Shown piece by piece: positions 8,922-20,565 of a DNA stretch of 64,000 bases. The notes beneath the pieces were generated by a model. It searched no databases. It saw nothing but the letters and a program-made list of their open reading frames with translations, and was not told the origin of the DNA. The first letter of the stretch is position 1. Each line of letters starts with the position of its first letter. The position numbers and the translations under genes are program-made. Source of the DNA: Gaiellasilicea sp963791905 (GTDB lineage Bacteria > Actinomycetota > Thermoleophilia > Gaiellales > Gaiellaceae); NCBI GenBank assembly GCA_963791905.1, contig CAWBTX010000002.1:506793-570792 (forward strand). The letters are read 5' to 3'.

Positions 8922-10432
8922 ATGCGCCTCGGCCAGGACTCCGGCGCGGGTGGCTTCGCGGCCTTCTCCAAGCTCGGCAACCGCGGCAAGAAGCGCAAGA
9001 CGATCGCGCGCGGTCACGTTCGACGACGTCGCGGGCGCCGGCGAGGCGGTCGCCGAGCTGCGCGAGATCCGCGACTACCTCGCCGATCCGAGCCAGTACG
9101 CGACGATGGGCGCGCAGGCGCCGCGCGGCGTGCTGCTCGTGGGGCCGCCCGGCACCGGCAAGACGCTGATCGCCCGCGCGACGTCGGGCGAGGCCGCCGC
9201 CTCGTTCTTCTCGCTGTCCGGCTCGGAGTTCGTGGAGTCGCTGGTCGGCGTCGGCGCGGCGCGCGTCCGCGACCTGTTCGAGCGCGCGCGCAAGGCTGCG
9301 CCCGCGATCGTGTTCATCGACGAGCTGGACGCCGCCGGGCGCCGCCGCGGCGCGGGCGTCGGGCAGGGCAACGACGAGCGCGAGCAGACGCTGAACCAGC
9401 TGCTGGTGGAGATGGACGGCTTCGACGCGCGACTCGGGCATCGTGGTGATGGGCGCGACCAACCGCCCGGACATCCTCGACCCCGCGCTGCTGCGTCCCG
9501 GCCGCTTCGACCGCCAGGTCACGATCGACGTGCCCGACGTGCACGGCCGCTTCGAGATCCTCGAGCTGCACTGCGGCTCGCGGCCGCTGGCACCCGACGC
9601 GTCGCTGATGGACATCGCGCAAGCTGACGCCGGGCTTCAGCGGCGCGGAGCTCGCCAACGTGATCAACGAGGCCGCGCTGCTGACGGTGCGCGAGAAGCA
9701 CACGCGAGATCCAGCAGGCGACGCTCGAGGAGGCGATCGACCGCGTCGTCGCCGGGCCCGGCCAAGAAGAGCCACGTGCTGACGCAAGGCCGAGCAGTGG
9801 ATCATCGCGGTGCACGAGGCCTCGCACGCGGTCGTGACGCGCTCGATCGGCCAGACCGTCTCCGCGCAGAAGCTCTCGATCGTCGCGCGCGGGCGCACGA
9901 TGGGCACGGCCGCGCACATGCTCATGGACCGCGACCAGCTGGTCGTGCAGGAGCCCGACCTGCAGCGCCAGCTCGTCTCGATCGTGGCGGGCGCCGCCGG
10001 CGAGCGCATCGAGTACGGCTTCCTCTCCACCGGAGTCCACGACGACCTGCACGCGGCCACGCAACCTCGCGCGGCGCATGGTGACCTCGTTCGGCATGTC
10101 GGAGGCCATCGGGCCCGTCACGATCGGCGAGCGCGAGGGCGAGGTCTTCCTCGGCGCGTCGCTCCAGGACCTCGGCAGCATCGGCCAGGCGACGCTCGAG
10201 GCTGATCGACAAGGAGGTCGAGCGGTTCGTCGGCGAGGCGCTCGAGAAGGCGAGCGTCGTGCTGGAGCGCAACTGGGGCGCGGTCGAGGAGACGGCGTCC
10301 GCGCTGATCGAGCACGAGACGCTCTCGGGCGTCGCGCTGGACGCCGTGCTGTCGACGGTGCAGCACATCCCGCTCGACTCGCTCAACGGCGTCCGCTGCG
10401 CAGGCCGCCGCCCGCCCAAGGCTCTGACCTGA
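8922..10432 (+). CDS. ftsH: FtsH-type ATP-dependent zinc metalloprotease, N-terminus lost
   Basis: AAA+ protease motifs are complete: VTFDDVAGAGEAVAEL, Walker A GPPGTGKT, Walker B VFIDELDA, the second region of homology ATNRPDILDPALLRPGRFDR, the zinc site HEASH and the distal acidic DDLHAAT. The usual N-terminal transmembrane and periplasmic part is absent; only FAFFMRL precedes the linker, directly after a truncated glycosyltransferase. The pore loop reads VESLVGVGA, whereas bacterial FtsH usually has an aromatic FVG. About seven single-base shifts (near 9010, 9430, 9620, 9710, 9766, 9786, 10066, 10200) interrupt the frame, most explained by one extra base. The stop is at 10430-10432. Confidence 0.85.
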
Positions 10433-10436
10433 CCCG

Positions 10437-12175
10437 ATGAGGTACCTGGCCGCCACTCTGCTGTCGGCCCTCATGGCGGCGGTCTTCGCCGGAGGCGCGC
10501 CCGCCGAGCCCACCTGGAAGCTGGAGCAGCCGCCCCCACCCCCGGGCTCGAGCTTCTCGGTCCCGCTGGGCCGGCCCGGCGACCTGCAGTTCCTGGCGCC
10601 CAATCACGGCCTGCTCGCGGTCGAGGGGAACGCGACCGTGCCGTCCGGCCTGTACTTCTACGACGGCGCGGGGTGGCACCAGCTCGTCGACCGTGTGCGG
10701 CGGTCCCGGACCGCAGCAGCCGCATCGCGATCGCCGGGCCGCGCGAGTTCTGGACGATCACCGTCCCGAGCAAGCCGCGGCGCGCAGACCGAGGGCACCG
10801 CGCTCTGCCACTTCCGCGACGGCAGCGTGGTCGCCTCGTACAGCACGCCGCTCGCAGTCGCCCGACCCGTTCCGCTGGATGACCGCCGCCGCCTGCAACG
10901 GCCCGAACGACTGCTGGTTCGGCGGGATCGGCGCCGAGGACGCGACCGGCGAGCGCCGCGGCGCGTTCCACCTGCACTGGGACGGCGCGGCGCTGCAGCA
11001 CCGTCTACGCGCCGCAGGGCCGCGGCGTGACGCGACATCGAGGCGCACGTCGGCGGCACGTTCTTCGAGACCGTGCGCGTCGGAGCGTTCCCCGGCGACC
11101 GCAGCGGCCAGGTCGACCTGGCCGAGCCCGAGCCGGTGCCGCGCCTGATCCACCGCATCGCGGGCGACGTGTTCACGAACGACGCCGTTCACGCCCGCGC
11201 CCGGCCGACGGCGTGCCGGCGAACGGCACCGACCTGCTGGCGCTCGACGGCGACGGGCAGCAGCTCTGGGCGGCCGGCGGCGGCGGCCACGTCCGGCCCG
11301 GCCGTGCCGCGACGGCGGCATCGTCCCGCGCGCTGCCCGATGGCCGCGTTCCTCGACGGGACCACGCTGGCGCGAGGTGCGCTTCCCGAAGCCGACGCGT
11401 TCTTCGGCACCGACCGCTTCGTCGACATCGCCGCGGTGCCGGGCACCACCGACCGCGTGGGCGGCGGTCGAGCGCTTCGGGGAGGCGGCGACAGACCGGC
11501 GCGCCGGCGCGGGTCGCGCTCGCTGCGACCGCGACGGCACGGCGACGTCACGACGCTGCCGGCGAGCGGGCCCGGGCGCGGAGCCGCCGCGAAGATCGCG
11601 TTCACCGGCCCGAACGAGGGCTGGATGGTGACGCCGCCGGGTGGGTGTTCCACTACACCGACGGCACGCGTGTACCCGCGCAACACCGACCCGGCGTTCG
11701 CGGGCACGATCGCGCTTCCGGCCCGAACGAGGCGGCCGAGCAGTTCATCCCCGACGCGCCGCCGGTGGACGACTCGGAGCTGTTCAAGCCGCCGCCGGTC
11801 GAGCTCGAGCAGGAGCCGCCGCCCGCGCAGACGAAGCGCCTGCCCGCGCTGCTGCGCCAGGTCCGCACGAAGCTGCGCGGCCGCAGGCTGATCGTGTCGT
11901 TCACGGCTCACGCGCCGCGCGCGCGTGCAGCTGCTGGGCCGGCGCAAGGGCCGCACCGTCGCGCGCACGAAGGCGCGCATGCTGAAGCCCGGGCGCCACC
12001 GGCTGGTGCTCAAGCTGGACCGGCGGCGCTGGCCGCAGCGGCTCAGCTTCCGCGTGCGCGAGCCGGGCGCGCCGGCTCCCGGCGGCAGATGCTCCGAGTG
12101 ACGACACGGTCCCGACCGGCGGCGACACCGGCGACACGGTCGCCACCCGCCACGGTCGCGGCGAGGCGGCGGTGA
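10437..12175 (+). CDS. exported propeller-like protein, unknown function
   Basis: The start is followed by a classic signal peptide (MRYLAATLLSALMAAVFAGG, cleaved near APAEP). Then come repeats of the kind found in sialidase- or photosystem-assembly-like propellers (QFLAPNHGLLAVEGNAT, FWTITVPSK, NGPNDCWFGGIGAEDATGE, GPNEGWMVTPPG). The C-terminal region is Pro/Glu-rich with TKLRGRRLIVSF and LGRRKGRTVARTKARM, a basic bacterial Ig-like strand pattern. Many single-base shifts are present. The stop overlaps the GTG start of the next gene. No enzymatic motif was recognised. It and the next gene appear to be a co-translated exported pair. Confidence 0.6.
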
Positions 12176-15100
12176 GGCCGCGCGCTCGCGCGCCGGCGCT
12201 GGTGGGCGCTCGCCGCGCTGCTGGCGGCGGCCGCGGCGATCGTCGCCGGTCGTGATGGCCGGGCCGGGCCCCGGCAGCGGAGTGGTCGTGCAGCCCGTGC
12301 TGGGCGCCGCCGACGCCGACGTGCGGCTGATGGGCGCGGCGTCGCCGGAGGCCGGCGGCGAGGCCTGGGGCTACCGGCAGCTCCCGCGCAACGTGCCGCC
12401 ACCGGTCGTGGACGGCCGGCCGCTCGAGTTCGGTCCCGGCGAGGAGGACCGCGCAGCTTGCGTTCCTGCGCTACACGCCCGCAACCGGATGGCGCTACGA
12501 GCAGACACCGCTGGACGAGCAGGGCAACCGCATCGCGCGGCCCGATTCCCGAACCGCCGCTCGGCGCGCGTCACCGCCGCGGGCGGCGGCGCTGCTCGTC
12601 GGCCGCGACCGCTTCCGGCCGGTCGACAGCCAGGTCATGGTGCTCGTGCCGCGATCCGGGCGGGCGGTTCCGCGCGCTGCCCGCGCCCGCCCGGCCCGAC
12701 GTGCTCGCGGCGCGGCGAGGCGCTGGCGGCCGACGAGGGCACCGGCCGGCTGGCCGTGACCGCCTTCGACCGCGGACGGCAAGACCGCGGCGTTCTTCGC
12801 CGCGCTGGGCCGGCCCCCGGTGGAGCGCGCGGTCGTCTACTGGGACGGCGAGGCCTGGCACCGCGAGCCGATCGAGGTGCCCGCTCGATGGCGAGGCGGG
12901 ATGCAGGTGCTCGGCATCTCCGCGACCGGCGGAGGACAACGCCTGGCTGGTCGCGCGCAAGCAGCGTCCTCCGCCGACCGCGGCCTGTCGCTGTTCGAGC
13001 GCGTCGACGACGGCGGGCCGCGCTGGCGCGAGCGCAGCCTCGGGCGACAGCCCGTTCGCGCAAGCGCGATCGACGCCGACACGGGCTCGAGGACGATCGA
13101 GCCGCTCGGCGACGCCGCGCAGCCGATCACCGTCACCGAGCGACGGCGTGTGGCTCGACGGGCGCTTCGACGCGACCGCCGAGGACCGGGCCGCTGCACA
13201 CCTTCACGCTCTACTTCGACCACGGCGCCGGCGCGCGTGACCGGCACGTGGTGCGACGCGATCGACACGTCGCAGCGCGCCGGTCTGCGCCCATCCGCTC
13301 GACGCGCGGCTCTCGACGCAGAGCGGGCATCGGCTACCGCAGCTTCGCCTGGGCCGGCGACGGGCTTCGGCACCCGCGTCGATCACCAACCCGCTCGAGC
13401 CGGGCGGCGACGGCGAGACGAACAGGGGCACATACCTGCGGTTCGAGGGCACGACGTTCGAGCGGATGCCGGGCGGCGGCGGCAACTTCCGCCCCGGCGG
13501 CGCGTTCAGCTCGCTCGACGAGGGCTGGCTCGAGGGCCCGTTCCACGTCACCCGCAACCCCGAGCCCGTCGCAGCTGCGCGATTCCTGGCCGGTGTCGGC
13601 TCGCGGCCCGCTCACGTCCGTCACGCCCGGCCCCGGCGAGCGCGCCGGGCGACATCGGCGCGCAGGCGCTCGCGGCCGGGCTCGACGGCACGCGTGCTGC
13701 GCTACCGCCCGGGCGAGGGCTGGGTGCGCGAGTTCCTGCTCTCCTCGACCGGCGCCGTCGTGACGCAGCCAACCTGCGCGGCGTCGCGTGGCCCGAGGCC
13801 GGGCCGCGCGCACGCGGTCGGCGACCTCGGCGCGATGTGGCTGTGGCGGGCGGAGACCGGGCTGTGGGAGCGCGACCCGGGCGCGCCCGTCGGCTTACGA
13901 GGGACACCTGATGGACGTCGCGTTCGCGCCCGGCGAGCCCGAGCGCGGCTACGCCGTCGGCAAGGGCGGCGCGCTGCTGCGCTACGGCAAGAGCTGGACG
14001 CAGGAGGCGGTGCCGCGCCGGGTATCGGCGCGGCGGACTTCACGCAGATCGCGTTCGCCGGCAGCCAGGCGCTGGTGGCCGCGAGTCGCATCGCGACGCG
14101 CGACGCGGACGTGCTGCGTCAACGACGGTCGGGGCTGGCGGGTCGACGAGAACGCGCACGCGCTGCTGCGCTCGGTCCCCGGCGCGCAGCAGCTGTTCGC
14201 GGTGGCCGGGCCTGCCGGACGGCGGCGCGGTGGCCGCCGGGCGCGACGTGGTGCTGATCCGCGACTCCGCGGGCTCGCCGTGGCGGTTCTCCGACCAGCC
14301 GCTGCCCGGCTCGATGGTGATCGCCGCCGCGGCGACGCGCGACGGCGGCCGCGTGCGGCCGGTGCGTGTCGATCGTGCGCGCGCTCTCGGAGAACTGGCG
14401 CTACCCGCCGGTCGACGACATCGGGGAGCAGTCGACCCGAACCAGCCGCTGCCGCTGCTGCCCGCCTTCCCGCTGCCGCCCGACGGCTTCGTGCTGCGCG
14501 AGACCGCCGACCGGCTGGCGCGACGAGCAGCACTCCGCCTTCGCCGGGTCCGGCGACGACCGGCCGCTGAAGTCCGACCCGGTGCTCGACTTCGCGGTCG
14601 GCGCCGGCGGCTCGGGCTGGGCCGTGGGCGGCTGGAGCGGTGAGCAGGACGCCGCCGACAGCGGCTCCTCCGGGCGCGGCGCCGGCCGGCAAGGCCGACC
14701 GCGCGCGCGTCCAGACCGCGGCGGTCTTCCGGCTCGGCGACCAGACCGCCGCGCCGCCGGGCGCGGCGCCGCGCCCGGTCGACCTGCCGCCCGGCCCCGC
14801 GCGGTTCGCGGTCGGCGGCCACGCCGCCTGCGAGGCGCCGTGCGCCGACCTCGCGCTGCAGGAGATCCGCCCCGACCGCTCGCTGGTCTCGGCGCTCGGC
14901 AAGGTCGCGGGGCTGCGCGCGCAGCCGAACGGGCCGCGCATGATGCTCTACACCGGCGGCCGGCTCGCGCCGGGCGTCGACCCGCGCGTCGCGCCGCGCG
15001 AGATGGTCGCAGTACGCGACGCTGATGGCGCTCGCAGCCCGTGCCGGTCTACCCGGCCGTGTCGGCGACCGACGTGCAGGCCGTCGAGCTCGTTCCGCAG

Positions 15101-16672
15101 CGCGTTCGCGAACTTCTACGCGCCGTTCGGCGGCGGCCCGCCGCCCCCGGGCGTCGACGCGTCGCGCATCCCGGCGCGCGCGCCCGGCGCCGCGGCGCGC
15201 GCACGCACTACGCGTTCGACTCGGCCGGCGCCGGAGGGACGGTGCGCGTGATCGTGATCGACAACTCGTCGGGCACGCTCGGCCGCGAGCAACGCGCACC
15301 AGAACCCGATCGAGGACCAGGCCGCGTGGCTGCAGGCGGTCCTGCTCGACGCCAAGACGCGCGGCATCCCGGCGATCGTGATGGGCAGCCGCGATCTCAA
15401 CTCGCGCTTCATCGCCGCGGCTGAACGTCGCCGACGACGGCGACGCGGTCGCGCGCATCCTGATCGAGGGCGGCGCGTCCGCGTACTTCTTCGAGCGCCC
15501 CGAGGAGAACCGCGCGTACACGCTCACCGGCGGCGGCGTCGGGCTCGATCCCCGCGTATCGGGACCGGCACGCTCGGCTACCGCTCGCACGATCAACGAC
15601 CCGAACAATCCCGTCACGCGCGAACGCGCTGTTCGGGGACAGCGGCTACCTGATCGCCGAGGTCGACGTCACGCAGCGCAACCAGTTCACCAACCAGGCG
15701 CCGGTGCGGGTGCGCATGATCCCGCTGATCGACGACCTCTCGATCCAGGCGACGGACGGCACGCTGATCCGGCGCAGCCGGCCGGCGCTGTTCCAGGGCC
15801 TCGGGCGGCGGCCGCTCGGCGGCGACCGGTGGCGGCCGCTGTCCAGCGGCAGCGCCGACCCGGCCGGCTCCGACCCGTACATCTCGTTCCCGCCCGACGC
15901 CGTGCCTGATCGCGGGGTGCTCGACGCGCGTCGAGCCCGAGTACCAGTTCCTGTCCTCCGATCCCGACATCGCCGACTTCGTGCGCCAGGACCCGAACTC
16001 GACGAACCTGCGCAAGCCGTTCCTGGGCGCCGACGACAAGCCGGTGTCGGACTCGCGCTCCGGCCTCTTCTGCGCGTTCAACGCGGGCACGACGACCGTC
16101 ACCGTGCGCGCCGGCGGGCTGTCGTTCGCGCAGCAGGTGCGGATCCTGCCCGGCAGCGTGCAGCGACCCTGCGGCACGCGCCCGCTGCGGCCGGACCGCT
16201 TCCGCCGCGCGGCCGACGGCCGCGCCGGCGGCGCCGCCGCCGGCCGCGCCGCAGGGCGGCAGCGAGCCGCCCGTCAGCTTCCAGCCGCCGCCTCCCCCGG
16301 CGGCGCCGGCACCCGACGCCCAGCTCCCTCGCCCGCCGCCGGCTCGTTCACGCCGGCCTTCCTGCCCCCGCTCGAGCCGACCAGCTGCCTGCCGCCGGTG
16401 CCGCTGCCGGTGGCGCCCGCGCTGCTGCGCCCGAGCCCGCCCAGCGGCGGCTTCGGGCGCGCGTTCGAGAAGCAGCGCGAGGAGGAGGTCGCGCCCGAGG
16501 AGATGCAGGCCTTCGCCCGCTACCACCCGAGGACCAGGGCGTCCCGCCCGGCTACCTGCTGGGCGCGCTGGTGCTCGCGGCGCTTGCCGGCAGCCTCGAT
16601 CTTCGGCGGCCCGCGCGGCCGCCCGCGCCGCGCGCCGCACCCGCCTACGCGACCCGACCAAGGAGACACTGA
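12172..16672 (+). CDS. very large exported protein: propeller repeats, metallophosphoesterase-like domain, C-terminal TM
   Basis: The GTG start overlaps the upstream stop. An Arg-rich N-terminus and hydrophobic stretch (LAALLAAAAAIVAG) act as signal or anchor. About 800 residues of propeller-like repeats follow (GGEAWGYRQLP, NFRPGGAFSSLDEGWLEGP, PDGFVLRETADRLARRA). Around bases 14680-15560 a calcineurin-like region is suggested by RMMLYTGGRLAPG, VIVIDNSSG and GIPAIVMGSRDLN. The C-terminus has a Pro-rich stalk and one helix (GYLLGALVLAALAG) before a basic tail. Total length is about 1500 residues, with at least twenty single-base shifts. Function is unknown; surface exposure with a membrane-tethered C-terminus is inferred. 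Confidence 0.55.
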
Positions 16673-16675
16673 CCC

Positions 16676-17464
16676 ATGACACGGATGTGCAAGAGGACGC
16701 AGGCGCCTCGCGTGGGCCGCCGTCGTGATCGCGGCGCTGTCGGTGGTGCTCTCCATGACCGGCGTGTCCGACGCGGTGCGCAAGTCGTTCCCCGGCGCGA
16801 GCACGAAGCCGAAGCCGTACGGGCTGCTGCGCCTGAACAAGAAGAAGAAGTTCCCGCCGAGCGCGATCCCGAAGGTGCGGGCCGCGCGGCGCGCCGACCG
16901 CCTGGGCGGCAAGCGCCTGCGCGACCTGACCGCGCGCTGCGCGCCCGACAACGTCGACTTCGGCACCTGGTGCCTGATGAACGCGCCCTACGGCGTGACG
17001 AACCAGGAGGTCGGCAGGAACAACTACTTCTTCGCGACGCAGAAGTGCGTGGATCTGGGCGGCTACCTGCCGACCGCCGGCCAGCTGGTCGGCGCCGCGC
17101 CGCGCATCAAGCTCGCCTCGACGATCGACGACTCGCAGCTGACCGCCTCGATCGACCTCGATCGCACCGACGGGCTGAAGGACCGCCGCGAGATGAGCTC
17201 GACGCTCGTGACGATCGCGGCGGGGTCGTCCGCCGCCGGCTCGCAGGGCGTGTCGCGAGGGATCGCGCGGCGACCCCCGCGCGGGCGAGCCGGACCCGGT
17301 GCCGCTGCCCGCGAACCCGAGCCCGGAGACGCTCCAGTACGTGACCGTCTACGACAACCGCGACAAGGGCGGCTTCGCGGGCTCGCAAGCCGGTCGGCCA
17401 GCCGGAGCTGTTCCGCTGCGCATTCGACAAGAAGCAGGGCGAGGCGACCGAGGAAGTCGGGTGA
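16676..17464 (+). CDS. exported protein following the giant propeller gene, unknown function
   Basis: The ATG at 16676 has an AGGAGA ribosome-binding site at 16661-16666. A Tat/Sec-like N-terminus (WAAVVIAALSVVLSM) is followed by a Lys-rich stretch and the Cys-containing block TARCAPDNVDFGTWCLMNAP. Further blocks are QEVGRNNYFFATQKCVDLGG and, after a shift near 17250, LPANPSPETLQYVTVYDN and a final Cys (ELFRCAFDKKQG). The four cysteines and a signal suggest an extracytoplasmic, disulfide-stabilised protein of about 260 residues. It probably belongs to the same functional unit as the two preceding exported proteins. Confidence 0.6.
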
Positions 17465-17955
17465 GTCGTTCGCGACCAGCCCACGCTGCCGCCTCACGCA
17501 GCCGGCGACCAGGCGAACTGATCCGTCTCGCGTCCGGGGGGTGCGACGTCAGATGCGACTCAGTTGAGGCATGGACGGTCAGCGCGGCCGCACCGCGGCG
17601 GCACCTGGCGACAGGTTGTGCGACGCGTAGCGACTCGTGTACGCCGTGTACTGTGGATTGCAGCCCCACCCCGGATCGCCGCGCTGCGATCGGTAGACTG
17701 CTGGAGATCCATCGCATGAGGGCGAGCCGCCTCGGCGGTCGGAGCGCCGCGCCGAACTGCGGTTGTGCCGACGGTCTCCCGGCACGCTTCGAACTTCGTA
17801 CGGCTGAGCGTGCCTCTGGTGAACGGACGGCATCCTCCGGTACCAGTCGCAACGCATCGTGGAGGTCCTCGAGGTCATCGCATCGGCCGCGAGGCGAAGT
17901 CGAGCCGACGGTCGGTACCCAGGCGCCGCAGCGCCTTCGAGCGTGATCGTGACCG
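17465..17955 (+). other. no gene recognised
   Basis: About 490 bases between the exported-protein operon and the converging regulator. Both strands have open stretches, but none shows a recognisable domain, a ribosome-binding site or sensible amino-acid composition. It may hold the frameshifted 3' end of the regulator. Confidence 0.4.
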
Positions 17956-18496
17956 CGTTTTCGGCCACACCTGACGCGCAGGCACGTTCCGCCTCCCTGG
18001 CTGAAGTGGCCAGCGCCGAGCGGCGTCGACCTGCGGGCTCGACGCGCTCCGGCGAGAACGGTAGCCCGACGCCGAAGTGCGTGTGGATGTAGATCCAGTT
18101 CGGCGCGCAGGTCGCCGAGCTTGCGGCGCACCTTGCGCACGAACACGTCGACGGAGCGGTCGCGGTACGCCATCTGCCCGCCCCACACGAGCGCGTAGAT
18201 CTCGGGGCGCGTGACGACGCGGTCCGGGCGCTCGGCCAGCACCAGGAAGGTCTGGAACTCCCGCACGGTCAGCCCCACGCGCTTGCCGTCGGCGAGCAGC
18301 TGGTACTCGCCGGGCCGGATCTCGAGGTTCGCGATCCGCAGCGGCTCGTGCTCGGCAGGCTTCTCGGCGCGCGAGGCCGCCGCCGTCGGCGGCGGGGCTC
18401 GTCCCTGGCCTCCGGTATGTCGACGCTGTGGTCCATTCCGGGGGCGGCCGGCGGAGCGGCCGCGGCTGCGGCCGCCTGCAGGCTCGAAGCGCTCAT
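17956..18496 (-). CDS. OmpR/PhoB-type winged-helix regulator without receiver domain
   Basis: The C-terminal DNA-binding domain is clear: RPGEYQLLADGKRVGLTVRE, FQTFLVLAERPDRVVTRPEI, DVFVRKVRRKLGDLRAEL and, after a shift, IHTHFGVG, the trans-reg-C fold. In front of it is a low-complexity Ala/Pro region starting MSASSLQAAAAAAAPPA rather than a receiver domain, so it is a stand-alone wHTH regulator. Shifts lie near 18395 and 18095, and the 3' end beyond the HTH is uncertain. It is followed on the same strand by nothing recognisable. A membrane or phosphate signal cannot be assigned. Confidence 0.7.
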
Positions 18497-18569
18497 TTGC
18501 AGGCAACCTAAGCGGACGCCCAATGCGCTCGGTGAACCTCTGGTGATGAGGTTGGGAAAATTTGGTTAA

Positions 18570-18585
18570 CGCGGCCGTCGGCCGC
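18570..18585. terminator. short GC-rich hairpin between regulator start and uppP end
   Basis: The sequence gcggcc-gtc-ggccgc forms a six-pair stem just past the uppP stop, with an A/T-rich flank. It has no long U tract, so it is only a weak terminator candidate for uppP on the minus strand. Confidence 0.35.
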
Positions 18586-18586
18586 G

Positions 18587-19438
18587 CTACTCGAACGTGG
18601 CGGACTGCACGCCGGTTGCGATCAGGAGCAGGATCACCGCCGCCAGCGATCAGCCGGTACCAGACGAAGATGTCGTAGCTGTGGGTCTGGAGGTAGCGCA
18701 GCATCCCCCAGATCGCCGCGAATCCCGACGACTGCGGCCGCCACGATCGCCCACGACGAACGGCCCCAGGCTGCCCGGCGGCAGCCCGGTGATGAGCCAG
18801 GTCGACGCCCTCGTACACCACGCGCGCCGAACGTGATCGGCGCCAGCAGCAGGAACGAGAAGCGCGCGGCCCCCGCGCGCGTCAGGCCAGCGCCCGTCCG
18901 GCCGTGATCGTGACGCCCGACCGCGAGGTCCCGGGCGCCAGCGCCACCGCCTGCGCGAACCCCACGAGGATCGCGTCGCGCAAGCCCAGGCCCTCGACGT
19001 CGCGCCGCTCCGGCAGCCGGTCGGCCAGGTACAGCAGCATCGCGAACACCACCAGCAGGATCGCGATCTGCCACGGCTGCCCGAGCTTGTCGGTGATCGG
19101 CTGCTCCGCCACGGCCCCGATCGCGGCGGCCGGCATCGTCGCGATCACGATCAGCCAGCCCGAGCCGCTCGTCCGTGCCTTCGACGCGCCGCCTCCGCAT
19201 GCTGCGCACGCACGCCGCGCGCGTAGCGCAGCAGGTCGTGGCGGAAGTACGTGAGCACCGCGACCAGCGTCCCGCTGTGCAGCGCGACGTCGAACGACTT
19301 GTTGAAGTCCGGGTGCTGCTCGAGGTAGTGGAAGTCGAGCACCCAGGGCACCAGGATCAGGTGCCCGGACGAGGAGATCGGCAGGAACTCGGTCAGCCCC
19401 TGCACGACGCCCAGCAGCAGCGCCTGGAGCTCATTCAT
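18587..19438 (-). CDS. uppP: undecaprenyl-diphosphatase UppP (BacA)
   Basis: UppP dephosphorylates undecaprenyl diphosphate to recycle the lipid carrier of peptidoglycan and other glycans. The N-terminus MNELQALLLGVVQGLTEFLP and motif PISSSGH are diagnostic, with the second catalytic motif APGTSRSG near the middle. The helices LLVVFAMLLYLADRL and WYRLIAAAVILLLIAT are part of the usual 7-8 TM topology. The merged length of about 284 residues fits the family. Frameshifts near 19200, 18905, 18795, 18725 and 18650 break the frame. Loss of this gene would confer bacitracin sensitivity. It lies head-to-tail with the sugar isomerase upstream. Confidence 0.88.
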
Positions 19439-19445
19439 GAGCGGG

Positions 19446-20451
19446 TCAGCCTATATAGGCCGTCAGATGAGGTGCTGAGCGAAGCTGTTTCGGCTCCCAG
19501 GGGAGCCGGCGCCGCGGACTGGGCCGGACGGGCTCGGTGATGGATTCCGCCGATGACGGACATGCGCGGCCTCCCACAGCCCGCTGGGGGCCGAGCGGTG
19601 GGCCGGATGTATCTCCATCATCGAGCGGTGCGTCGTGGCTCAGCGAGGGCCACGCGAAGCTGATCCCAGGGGACGTTGCCGCCGCCCGGGGGTAGGTGGA
19701 GGTCGAGTTGCAGGGGGTCGAGCATCGGCCCGCCCTCGCCGTGCAGGCGCGCGCCGAGGTTGTCGTGCACGTGGAACAGGTGCACGGAGTCGAGCACCGG
19801 CTCGACCAGCGTCGCCGTCTCGACGCCCATGTAGCCGGCGACGACGTTGGCGTGCCCCACGTCGAGCAGCATCCCGTAGGCGGGCGTGTCGAGCCGGCGC
19901 ACGAGGTCGCGCACCGACAGCGGGTCGTGGCAGACGCTCGAGCGGCCGGGATAGACCGGGCAAAGGTTCTCCAGCAGACCGTCAGCCGCAGCGCCTCGGC
20001 GGTGCGGCGCCAGCCGGCGCAGGGCGCGCTCCTCCTCGGCGGACTCCGTCCCGCGGCGCGGCGAAGTCGAGCGCGTGGTAGACGACGTGGCGTGGCGCCG
20101 ACGTGGTGCGCGTACTCGAGCAGGCTCTCGAAGGCCCGGTAGTGCAGCGCGCTGCCGAGCTGCAGGTTCGTCGGGCCGTGCACGACCACGTTCAGCGACG
20201 TCACTTCGAGCGCCTGCGCGCAGCGCGCGCGCGTGGCGCACGCCGTGGCGAGGGTCCGCGAGCATCCCGACGGGCGGTGCGGCGACCTGGACCCAGCCGA
20301 ATCCGGCTGCCTCGAGCGCCTTCAGCGTGGCGGCGGCGGGCCACCACTCGTACGGGATGTTGAGGCCGAGGCGGCGCTCCAGAGCAGCAACCGAGCCCCG
20401 GGTACGGATGGCGTCAATCCCGGGGCCCGTGTTCTGCTGATTCGGCATCAC
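19446..20451 (-). CDS. sugar phosphate isomerase/epimerase (xylose isomerase-like TIM barrel)
   Basis: The N-terminus (LGLNIPYEWWPAAATLKALE) and barrel strands are of the AP-endonuclease-2/xylose-isomerase superfamily. Metal-site motifs are visible: YGMLLDVGHANVVAG with Asp/His, VHLFHVHDNLG with His-x-His-Asp, and MMEIHP with Glu near the C-terminus. The substrate is not deducible. Frameshifts occur near 20235, 20075, 19970 and 19630, so the merged product of about 320 residues is approximate, and the last codons could be in another frame. It is transcribed toward uppP, with 7 bases between its end and the uppP start. Confidence 0.7.
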
Positions 20452-20565
20452 GAGTCAGTATCGCCATGCGCAAATAGCGGGAAAGTTGAGTTCCCGTGAC
20501 CAGAATGTGAACGCGGTCGTTAACGGCAGCCGCCCGTCCGGAGCCTGCGGTAGAGTCCGCGGCCG

